Under the pieces are notes generated by a model that saw nothing but the letters and a program-made list of their open reading frames with translations, was not told the origin of the DNA and did no database searches. DNA of 64,000 nt from Symsagittifera roscoffensis. Taxonomy: Eukaryota; Xenacoelomorpha; Acoela; Convolutidae. Location of the stretch: positions 6,672,647 to 6,736,646 of the forward strand of contig NC_087067.1 in NCBI RefSeq assembly GCF_963678635.1, written 5' to 3'. The position numbers and the translations under genes are program-made. Below, in pieces: positions 23,715 to 35,700 of this stretch. Positions within the stretch are counted from its first letter, which is position 1. Every line of letters starts with the position of its first letter.

Positions 23715-26700
23715 GTGATTTTAACACACTTTTCTTAATCTCTAATGTATAAAATTAGCTCATTTTACTTTTTCCAACCAAAATATCTCTATTTTCGCAT
23801 CTTTAATAAACTAACAAATTTGTTCAATTAATTTTGCAGTCCCGTATTTAACTTCAAGCAATCAGATTTGATCAAATATTCTTTCTGTTTTCATGTTTTA
23901 TTGTTAGAATTTTGAATTTTGGGGAACAGAGTAAAAAAAACATTAATTTGAACATGTCGATTTTCCTGCAAATTCGAAATTTTTGTCGACATTTTTTTAG
24001 GTTGACAAATTGATTTTCCGAGCTCTCCCAAAACACAAAAAAAAAACTTTTTAAAATTAGGTTTAGAAACTACTTTTTAGGGTCTTTTTGAAAAGTTTTG
24101 GCAAAAAGTCCGCTTCTGATGCATACCGTGATTAATCAAGAGGCATAAAAACCTATCTTTTAACTAGGTTCTGATTATGCTTTAAATCATACATACTTAT
24201 TTAAATTCAAATTTCAGTTATGTAAGTTGATAGAAAATGAAAACATAACTTTGAAGATATCTTAGTTTTCTACTTCAGGTGTTCTTCCATGGATACTGGA
24301 TGTTCGGAGAAACCCTCTGCTCAGTGTATGGCCTACTAATCTACACCGGGGTCACGTGTTCATACGTGTTCATGACCTTACTAGGAAAGTAGTTGCATCC
24401 TCATCCACACATATATATTTCAATCGTTGAAATTAGAAAGCATAATAACAATTATTCCGACCATCCCCTCCATTAAGGGATGGATCTATGGCGTGCGAGG
24501 GATTTTTGTTCAGTCGATTCTGTCTAAAATCGACTGGCTAAAAAGAGGCAAACGTAATAACGTAAAAGGGGGTGTATAAACATTTTTTATTTGTAAAATC
24601 TGCTTTTTGGTAAAAATGTCAGTTGAAAACATTGCGAAGGGTAACTTTTTATGAGATTTTAAATCTTATCTGAGCTTGTATTGATAATCGCTGCCGGTTC
24701 GGCAACTCTTCATAATAAATGCAGCTTGCTGCTTCGAATCAAAGATACTTAGTGGCCTTAATTTCTTGATGACAATTTTTAGATAAATCTTACCAATTTC
24801 GTTTTTAGGCTAGTCGTTTTGGGTCTTCTCACTTATTCCGCCCAAAATTCAATGCTTCAGCATCTTGAAATGAAACGTTTTTGCTTCAGTTTGATTCGCT
24901 AGAATTAGGCTATCAAATTTCAGCACCATTTCAAATTGTTCTATTCACAACTTTAAGTCGACATATAGAAGAACCAAAGTAGTAATAATTATTGGGAATC
25001 TATCCAAGTTTGCTTCAAATAACCTGCAGAGTTTTACCCACGCTAGAAAAGAAACACCACAAACTGGCTACAAAAAATATGCCAAACATGTTCTCAAATT
25101 TCGGCCTTGATAGAAATCGGCTAAAATTTAAAATGATCTTATTTGTTTTAACCAAACGAATCAGTGAAGAAAATTCACAATCAAAAAATGAAAAGAACAA
25201 AAAAGTTTTTCTCTAAAACAAAGTGATTATGACTTTTTATAAGTAATCAAAAAGTACGCTGAAACTAAGTAATTTGATGAGAAAGTTGTATCAAAAGAAA
25301 GATCTTACATAGCCTAACAAAACTAAAATTCAGAAAGTCTGTGTAGAATCATATATTTTTGTTTGATAGCCAAAAATGGTTAATTTAATGTATAAAAATC
25401 AAAATATTTGCTGAAAACATTTTTAAAAACTTTTACCTAACTTTTGGTAATCTTACCCTTTTAGAACTTCGTTGCGCTGTATATGAGGCCTTTTTGATAG
25501 AACTTTTTCTCATCAACTTACTTGGAAATTTCAGCGTAAATCTTGACGCCCTACTTAAAAGACTCATTAAATCGGAATTTTTTTATTCTTGATCCGAATA
25601 CATTATCTAGAAATTATCAAAAAATTATCATACATAAATTGAAAACGTTTCTCAAACTTGTATCTTGAGCAGAATACCTATCGCATGAACTAAAACGTTT
25701 TTGCTCTGACTTTCGAAAAATGTGATTGGAAAAATGTGATTGGTTAATTGTCTTTTTTTCCATTTTCTCAAGACAAATTTCCACTTACTAACGAACAATG
25801 ATTAGTAAACAGTTTTTTCACAGTTTGGATTCCCTGAGTTCAGAATTAAAACGTGAGTATTTGACCACTTTCCATGAAAATATGGGATTTTGAGTTTGCT
25901 ATGATTATAATGAGCTATTTATCAATTTTTGTTGATCTCGAGAACTTAATATAATGATACTCTGGGCCAGAGATGGTTCTTAGAATTTCTCGAGTGGGAC
26001 GAATTTTCAAAAATATTCCGAAATATTTGCCGACTTTTTTTCAGACTCCGAGCTTAAAATAAAAAAAAATTAACAGTTTGAAAATTTCCATTTTTGTCAA
26101 TCTGCCATACTTGAATCGTGCTATGTTTCTGATTTAATTTGTCTCTTCCGCGGATCGCCGGTCACAAGCGACAAACTAACCCGACACAGAAATTGTTCCA
26201 TATTAAATTGACGCCAGTCAAGTTAAAATCGAAATGTTTTCTTTAAAAACTACTTGGGAGATAATTGAAACAGCCAGGGCTTCGCCCGCATGCAAGCAGT
26301 CTCGTTTAATTAGTCTCGGACCGCTTGGGTCATTTTTCTTCTGAAATTTTTGATTTTTTTGATCAGTACCCAATTTCGGGTCGTTTTATCTGCACAGCAG
26401 TGTCTTTTTTTCTAACATAACCTTTTAATTTATTTCAATTTGAATTACAAGCATGAATGACTTCTTTTGTACTTTTTGACTGGCACGAACTTTGAATCTC
26501 CTTCCAACGTGGAGCTTAGTTTCTTTTTTTTTCGTAGGAATCAAGTAAGCAAATGATTATGTCAATTTCAAAAAACTAAGAAAAAAGAAAGAAAAATGAT
26601 AATTTTGAAGCAAAAAGATGTTGATCACAAAAAAAATATATTAGAAAAAACATGTTTCATTTGAATACTTGAACTAGTAGAAGAAAAAATGTATAAAATT

Positions 26701-29700
26701 TACTGTTTTTTAGAAAAAAAAACAATTTTTGAAATATTGCGTCTTTTTTAAACAATGAAGTGGATATAAATAATTAATATTTTTGGCCGACGCTTCTGAA
26801 GTTTTTTAAACGTTATCGTAACCGAAATTTTTTTGATTTCTAAATTTTAGTAATCGTCTATAAAAAACTTAGAAGTAAAGAGACGAAGATTATAGTGTGT
26901 CAGCATTTTTTGATCTCGAATACATTTTTGATTGTTTTTCGAAAAGAGAAAGCACAAACTTAACTTTTTTATATTTCAATCTATTCGTAAAAGTTTAATA
27001 ATAAAAAAAATAAAACTTAAACAATCCAGCATTTTTCAAAACTGGCTTTTGAAAGTAATTTCTACTCGTTTCTTAGAAAATTTTCAGTCTATCTTAAGTT
27101 TAAAGGTGAGCAGGAACGTTTTCTTTGTTGTGCGTTTTCATTATTTAAAAACAATTTTCCAAGCAAAATCAGTTTTGGCAAATCACATGAACAAGTCGAG
27201 AGATATATAATTATGCAGCCATTTCATTGAAACAAATATATCTTCTACAAAATTTGACAGTTTTTTTGAAAAATTATTTTAACTATATTTTTATTTTCAA
27301 AAAAATTTATAGCTCAAAATGTCTAATAATCTATTGATACCAAATATGCCCAGTTCTATTTTTTTTACATTCTCTCGTCATAGCCGACAAAAACGACACA
27401 AATTGAAATCAGTTGAATTTTTTTGTTTGTTTTCTCTTGTGACCGGAACTTTCTGGCCAGATGTACATTCCTATTTACGGATTTAATTATTTTTTCCTCA
27501 AAACTCTAATAAGCTGTCAATTGAGCGCCAGCTCTTCCGACAAAGTCGGGGGATGTTCTCATGATGGAGGTATCGCATGATGGAAAACTTTCAACCAATT
27601 AGAATCGTTAGATTGACGTTCCGATTGGCTAATCAAATTTTTCACGTAACACAAGAAATATCACAGAGTGTGGAAAAACAACCGACAGTTTCTCTCAAAC
27701 TATCAAGACTAATAATAGATAACTTGAATTGATATGAGTTAATAATGATCATAAACGTTTTCTGCAATCCCTCATCAAAAACAAGGGTGAGTGATTTTCA
27801 CACTCTAAGCCATTTGCCAACACGTTCAGCAGGTACCCACCTTGACACAACTCAATTAAGATCAGTGATTGGAAAAATGTGATTGGTTAATTGTCTTTTT
27901 TTCCATTTTCTCAAGACAAAATTCCACTTACTAACGAACAATGATTAGTAAACAGTTTTTACACAGTTTGGATTCCCTGAGTTCAAAATTAAAACGTGAG
28001 TATTTGACCACTTTCCATGAAAATATGGGACTTTGAGTTTGCTATGATTATAATGAGCTATTTATCAATTTTTGTTGATCTCGAGAACTTAATATAATGA
28101 TACTCTGGGCCAGAGATGGTTCTTAGAATTTCTCGAGTGGAACGAATTTTCAAAAATATTCCGAAATATTTGCCGACTTTTTTTCAGACTCCGAGCTTAA
28201 AATAAAAAAAATTAACAGTTTGAAAATTTCCATTTTTGTCAATCTGCCATACTTGAATCGTGCTATGTTTCTGATTTAATTTGTCTCTTCCGCGGATCGC
28301 CGGTCACAAGCGACAAACTAACCCGACACAGAAATTGTTCCATATTAAATTGACGCCAGTCAAGTTAAAATCGAAATGTTTTCTTTAAAAACTACTTGGG
28401 AGATAATTGAAACAGCCAGGGCTTCGCCCGCATGCAAGCAGTCTCGTTTAATTAGTCTCGGACTGCTTGGGTCATTTTTCTTCTGAAATTTTTGATTTTT
28501 TTGATCAGTACCCAATTTCGGGTCGTTTTATCTGCACAGCAGTGTCTTTTTTTCTAACATAACCTTTTAATTTATTTCAATTTGAATTACAAGCATGAAT
28601 GACTTCTTTTGTACTTTTTGACTGGCACGAACTTTGAATCTTCTTCCAACGTGGAGCTTAGTTTCTTTTTTTTTCGTAGGAATCATGTAAGCAAATGATT
28701 ATGTCAATTTCAAAAAACTAAGAAAAAAGAAAGAAAAATGATAATTTTGAAGCGAAAAGATGTTGATCACAAAAAAAAATATATTAGAAAAAACATGTTT
28801 CATTTGAATACTTGAACTAGTACAAGAAAAAATGTATAAAATTTACTGTTTTTTAGAAAAAAAAAACAACTTTTGAAATATTGCGTCTTTTTTAAACAAT
28901 GAAGTGGATATAAATAATTAAAAAATTTTTGGCCGACGCATCTGAAGTTTTTTAAACGTTATCGTAACCGAAATTTTTTTGGCTTCTAAATTTTAGTAAT
29001 CGTCTATAAAAAACTTAGAAGTAAAGAGACGAAGATTATAGTGTGTCAGCATTTTTTGATCTCGAATACATTTAAGATTGTTTTTCGAAAAGAGAAAGCA
29101 CAAACTTAACTTTTTTATATTTCAATCTATTCGCAAAAGTTTAATAATAAAAAACATAAAACTTAAACAATCCAGCATTTTTCAAAACTGGCTTTTGAAA
29201 GTAATTTCCACTCGTTTCTTAGAAAATTTTCAGTCTATCTTAAGTTTAAAGGTGAGCAGGAACGTTTTATTTGTTGTGCGTTTTCATTATTTAAAAACAA
29301 TTTTCCAAGCAAAATCAGTTTTGGCAAATCACATGAACAAGTCGAGAGATATATAATTATGCAGCCATTTCATTGAAAAAATATATCTTCTACAAAATTT
29401 GACAGTTTTTTTGAAAAATTATTTTAACTATATTTTTATTTTCAAAAAAATTTATAGCTCAAAATGTCTAATAATCTATTGATACCAAATATGCCCAGTT
29501 CTATTTTTTTTTACATTCTCTCGTCATAGCCGACAAAAACGACACAAATTGAAATCAGTTGAATTTTTTTGTTTGTTTTCTCTTGTGACCGGAACTTTCT
29601 GGCCAGATGTACAAGAACCAGCTGTCTTTGCTATCTTAGATTCCTATTTACGGATTTAATTATTTTTTCATCAAAACTCTAATAAGCTGTCAATTGAGCG

Positions 29701-32700
29701 CCAGCTCTTCCGACAAAGTCGGGGGATATTCTCATGATGGAGGTATCGCATGATGGAAAACTTTCAACCAATTAGAATCGTTAGATTGACGTTCCGATTG
29801 GCTAATCAAATTTTTCACGTAACACAAGAAATATCACAGAGTGTGGAAAAACAACCGACAGACTCTCTCAAACTATCAAGACTAATAATAGATAACTTGA
29901 ATTGATATGAGTTAATAATGATCATAAACGTTTTCTGCAATCCCTCATCAAAAACAAGGGTGAGTGATTTTCACACTCTGAGCCATTTGCCAACACGTTC
30001 GGCAGGTACCCACCTTGACACAACTCAATTAAGATCAGTACTCAATGACCAGCACTATAACCTTCCGTCATAGCAACAAAACACATACATAAGGTGCGTA
30101 TCTCCTGCCTTACCACACTTCCCCTCCTTCATCAAATTTCTGAACAACAGAAATTATAAATTTTCAAAAATTTAAAATTTCAAAATAAATTTTCAGAGTT
30201 GAGTTTCAGTTTTCACTTTTACGGTATTTCTTCCTTTATCTCGCAATCTACTCTCCTACCCCTCTTGAAAGCTCTCATAATTTTTCCTGGTGGTGACGGT
30301 GATGATGACAGCTCTTCCGCTGAGACGGTAATAGTCGCCCCACTGGGAAACCCCGAAGTGCAAGCCTCCGATACTTTCATTACAGCATGACGAGTTGGAC
30401 TACCGTAAAACTGTTTTTGCTTCTTAGTAGGTCTGAAGTTCTTGTTGAAGAAGACTCATCTCAATCTTGGTCTGCTGTTGTAGATTTCTCTGGGCTGTCC
30501 ACGGATTTGTTCGGACTTGATTCCGTTGTTGACTTGACTACGGTCAAAAGGCAAGACTGCAGGGTGAGATTTGGGTTTATCACTGAATCCTCCTCTAAAG
30601 AGACTAAGCCAGCCATATCTGTTACAAACTCGGTACTAGGTTTGATTACTACTCTCCTGTTCTTGTTCGCTTAGCTGTTGTCCACCTTGACTGAGATCAG
30701 CGCTGAGTTAGAGCAAGACGGTTGATCTAATGAGGAAGATTTCACCACTGATGAGTTGATTATCCCCTGGAGCTCGAAGAAGACCTAGTGAGATCTATTG
30801 AGGGGACTGCTGTCTGAGGCGTCTGAACTGGAGTGCTAGTTCTGGTTACCTTGGGTGCATTTTGCCGAAGCTTCCCTTGTGCTGAAGTTGGAACCGACAT
30901 TTGCGACGTTGCCGTTAGCAGTTTGGGCAGTGCTGGTACCTTCGATCTTAGCGATTCATCTGAGGATGATGGCGTCGAAGTCCTATGTTGACTCTTTGCC
31001 CTTCTCCAAGAAACTGACTTGCTAGGTCCTTGGCGAACTGAAAATTTTTCAATCTCAAGCTTTAATCACTATTCCTAAGGGCTTTTCCCTGACTCCGTAA
31101 AATATGTCGACGGGGTAAACTTAATAATCTTATCCAGATAACTTTTAAAGAACTGTTTCCCCAATTTCCGATTTGCGATCTTTCTGTAAACTACAACTGA
31201 CTACGTTTGGGTTTTGAGGTAGACACGTCCATCGGATGCGATCTGAACCTAAGTGTTCCCAAATTTAAGCTAGTTCTGAGATAGGCCGCTTGATGTTGAT
31301 TCCTGTCTTTTAAAGTACGAAGTGGCTGACAACCCTCTCCATGAGACAACTTCTTCTTCCAGACCAACCACTCACTTGCCGATTGAGCTAGCTATTCTAG
31401 AGAGATCTGTAGTATGGTGTGTCCGCAACTGATGAGCTATCCGATTTGAAATTAGACGATAGGTCTCGACTTTGGCAGTTTCTCCGCACTACTGCATTCC
31501 ATGGTCTACTGTCGCACGTCTCTCTTCCGTCATCGGTCTCTTTCCATTTGTTGTCTGGTCTGAAATTAATTTTTTTAAAATTTTTCTTTCGTTAACGACC
31601 TTTCAGTATTTGAAATCCTGCCAAAAAAGAACTCAAACGGAGATAAGCCAGTTACCGATTTTGTTTGTCTACTGTATGTCTTCAGTTGTCATTTTTAGAG
31701 TTGTTTGAATATCTGATGGGTTTTCTTCTAACTGTATGATTCCAAATTTTCGTTTAATTGTCTTAACTGTACGTTTTACCAATCCACATCCTCGTTGATC
31801 ACCGACCGAACAAAATTTATGTCTTATTCATTTCGATTTAGAGAATTGATCTAACGCCGTAATCTTATAACTTGAACATTGACCGGTTTTAATTGCTTTC
31901 GGGGTACAATGTAAGTAATTACAATTCTGCAGAAATTTTGAGATTTTGCCGGCTTCAGTTGATTCGGTGAGTATAGCTGTAGGATACTTGGAGAATCGGT
32001 CAATAGATCAAAAATGTACACATGAGTTTTTTTGAACCATCTGGTAACAGACCGGCGTAGTGTAATTGAAGTTCCGCATCTGGAAAATTTAGAAATTGAG
32101 GAGATTTGTACAAGTTAAAAAAACCCGTTGGTCTTAGGTTCTGACTAAACTTGGAGCATTCTTTCTAGTTCTTGCATAGATACACGATGTCCCAATGAAG
32201 TCGCGGCCACCGCAAATACTTGGCTGTATCGACCATCGCTTCTGACCTGGATGGGATCTGTGCAAACGGGTCAACATTTCCCGTTGAAGACATTTCGGTA
32301 TTGCGATTCTGTCTTCAATAAAAATGCAGCCATCAACCACCGCTGCTGAAATCCAGAATGTTTTAATGTAATGATCTATTCTGGCTAACCCTTCATATTC
32401 CTCGTTCGTTATTGCCGTTTTCATGAGTTTGAGCGTCATATTTTCTTCGAAAATTCACTGAGAGTATCTGCATTTAAAATTCCAAATAAACCCGGTATTA
32501 ACTTCTTGTCCTCTGACACAACTATTTGACCTAGAAGAATTTGGTTCTTATGTTCAGATGTTTTATTAGGGCTGGACATCTGCTTCCTTGGAATGTTCGC
32601 GATTATGGTGGCACATTTGGTGCGTCGCAAGTGACCTACATCTGCTGACGACATCCTCCTCGGTTTTAATGCTTTCTGTATTAAGACGGTTCTGGAACGA

Positions 32701-35700
32701 CCCAAAAGTACGTTATGCATTGGTGAGAATTCATATAATAGTCTTTGGAAGCTGTCATCCATCACCGGTTCCTCTGATACAATCGACATATCTCAAAACG
32801 TAAACTTTGTACAATTTGTTGAATTGGTTTTATCAGAAAAAAATTTTGACATTTTAATATAGATGATTTAGATATGTTGCCGATATGAACAGAAGAGGAA
32901 TGAGTTTTGTTACAGAGTTTCGGAAAAGCTTGTGCCAGATTATTAAATACGACTTCTCGAATCTGATTGGTTCAATTTTGCGCATAAATTAACTGCGGTT
33001 TCTCGCGGTGAGCATCCATAAGTTAGTTTGCTCGATTCTGATTGGTCCAAATCTGCGCATTAATTAGCGGAGCCCTCTTGCGGTATGCATCCAACATTGA
33101 TACTTGAATTCAATTGGCTTAGATTTATGCATCAATTAGTTGCCCTCTCTTGTGGCATGCATCCATTACTTGGTCTTGTATCTGATTGGTTAAAATTTCC
33201 GGATGAGCTTCCACCATCCTCTTGTGTTTGAAAGCCACTAGTTTTTTTTTATTTCTGACCGTGATTTTTGAAAAGGAATGTATCACCACGATATAATTTT
33301 TTTTTGGAATTCTTGGTCTGAATAGACCGTTTTATGTACAGAATAATTTTTTTACACGGAATATGACTTGATACATTTTGTTTGAGATTGGAGCAGATAC
33401 AATTTCAAACCCCTTGTGGTAAAGGTTGTCGGTTGTTGAGCAAGCAGAAAACAAATTTCGGATTGATTTAAAAACAACTTGTTTACAAAAATTTGAAATT
33501 TGAGGGGCTTCGAAAATTAGAGACGAGATAGACAATCCATTGTTCCCAGTTTTGTCCCAGCAATATGTATGACTTTACTAATGAATGGGAGTAAACTATC
33601 TGCCCATCTGGTGAGACCTTACTGCTGTGATTTGTTTTCTCTAATTTTCTGGATATCCGATATAATCGCCTTGTGGTCGGTAAGGAACTCGAATTTGTTC
33701 CCCAACAAACAATTTTGGAAACTTGCGCGTGACCACACTATAGCTAGCAGTTCTGGTTCGTTAGTGCTTTTTTCCTTTCCTGCATATTTAAAAATCTAGA
33801 TGCAAAGGAAATCGGAACACAGAACCATCTGTTAACTCTTGTCCCAAAGCTGCTCCTAGTCTACTGTGGCTAGCATCGCATTTTACTCTAGACTGTCTTT
33901 TTTGGTCAAAACGATACGTTTTTGTGATGTTGGATGACAACTTCAGTGTAAACTCGAAGACTTTTTGTTATCGGGTTCCCTAACAAAATTTAGTTTGTAA
34001 CTCATTTTCAGCGAATGTCTGAATTGCTCGGTGAGTGAACAAAAGTTCGGTAGAAATTTCTGTAGATGGTTGAGAACTCCCATAAGAAACGGAGTCGTTT
34101 CAAGTTGTGAGGAGGCTTAGGGTCGAGTACTCCTTGGACTTTTGACAACTTGGGTTGGTAACCGGAATCGTCAATATTAAAACCTAACCATGAAATCCTA
34201 TTTACAGAGCATTCACACTTTGAGAGTTTAAGGGTAAACTTCTCCTCATCTAACTTTGAAAATACATTCTCTGTTGTTTTGTTGTGATCTTCCACTGAGC
34301 CTTTCGAAACTATAAGCATATCAGCAAAACACGCCTTCGATCTTTCATAGCGTGTTATCCAATGTTTTTCAGGGCGTATCTGTAAGACCATATATGCCGT
34401 TTTAAAACGATAAATACCTGTTGACTCTTATCTAAAATTGCATTGGCTATTCACAATGTCGCAAAATAAAAATTGACTAGAAGCCTAATTTAAAGCGAGT
34501 GAGGTAAACCATACTTTTCCCCAACTTTCCGCATTGATGATTTGCTTTGCGCTGCAATATCTAATTGTTCTTGAAGATTTGGCATATAACACTTATTTTT
34601 TTTAGATCTGGGCACTCATGGGTTTTGTGTCTATGGCCAGTTTGATAGATCTATCTTTATTGGCTGTGATAATTATCTGAGCTAGAAAACTATCGCTGGT
34701 GCAATAACTTAGTTGTACTCTTTGATGAGTTTCTTGACCTGAGAACCTACTATCCTGGATGTGAGTGGAAACTCTACGCCCCTTCTCTTGAATTGGTACA
34801 ATGGGTCTTTGAGTACCACGCGGTGGTTCTTCGATCTGCCAAGTCTGGTCTGCCAACTCCTCCGTGAAAAGTTTTCTCCAAAAATTGGAACCAATCGGAG
34901 CTGCTGAAGTTTCCAGGATCTGTGTCGGTCTTGACTTGGTGGTTTGCACCCCCAATGAACCTTGTAGATCTAGGAGGCATCTAGTTCCGTTTGCTGAGAT
35001 TGAGACCATGACTGATTGGATATGCCAGCCCAGTGATCAAAAGTCTGCGATTGAAGTACCAAATAGTTTTATGGTTCTTCTGTTGTAATCTACATAATGG
35101 GTGTCGATTGGCATTTTTGAAACTCACAGTAATTTCACGTTGACGCAAGATTTCATTAAAATATCTACTATTTCCTTCTCGATAAAAAAACGGGCTGCCC
35201 ATATCTACAAAAGCCTTAGAAAAAATTTGTTGGCTCTTAAAGTAACCTGAATACATTTCGTTTTTCCTGTAGCTGATTTGATAATTTCTAGGTTTTTGAA
35301 TGAGCTCTTGGGATTTCGGACATGTTGGTAAACTTCACGCATTTGTTGAATCTTCAGTACCGAATAATCATGTTTACTATCGGTTGCGACGAAGTCGCGT
35401 TCTTCCTCTGCTGTGGTTTCTGAATCTTCGTCCACAACTACTATGTTACTCCTAGAAAAGCAAAATACAGCAAAAAGGCCCTTTTTGTTGCAATTCCTGC
35501 ACGTTACATTCCTTGCCTGACAAGCAATTTTGTGATTAAGACAAAATTTTCTTCTGACAAAAAAAAACATGGGTTGGTTTCTCGTGGTTGGTTTTGGTTT
35601 TGCCGATTGTTGAACCTTCCTCTAGATTTTTGTGCACACTTAGTTCTGTTTTGAATTTTGTTCTTTTGCTGAAACAAAAACATTGTTTTTTTTTAAACAA

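Larger units (their letters stand above)
25722..30039. repeat. 2.14-kb tandem duplication within intron 2
   Basis: Unit 1 (25722-27866) and unit 2 (27865-30039) are head-to-tail copies with only scattered substitutions and short indels by eye. Both open with GTGATTGGAAAAATGTGATT and close with CTCAATTAAGATCAGT. Unit 2 has an extra 27-bp segment at about 29613-29639. The last 198 bp of unit 1 (27669-27866) match the left LTR of element B, which is complete only in unit 2. The breakpoint therefore lies inside that LTR and the duplication came after the insertion. Paired 92-codon frames (26932-27210, 29078-29356) are AT-rich and unconvincing. Confidence 0.9.

Noticed and set aside
26932-29356. 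Paired 92-codon frames (26932-27210 and 29078-29356) as a conserved gene pair
   Set aside because: Their similarity comes from the tandem duplication of the whole region. Composition is K/F/N/S-rich as expected from AT-rich DNA, and there is no motif.
30199-30674. Two + strand frames at the end of element B as genes
   Set aside because: They are antisense shadows of the Ser/Thr/Pro-rich pol tail of the - strand retroelement.
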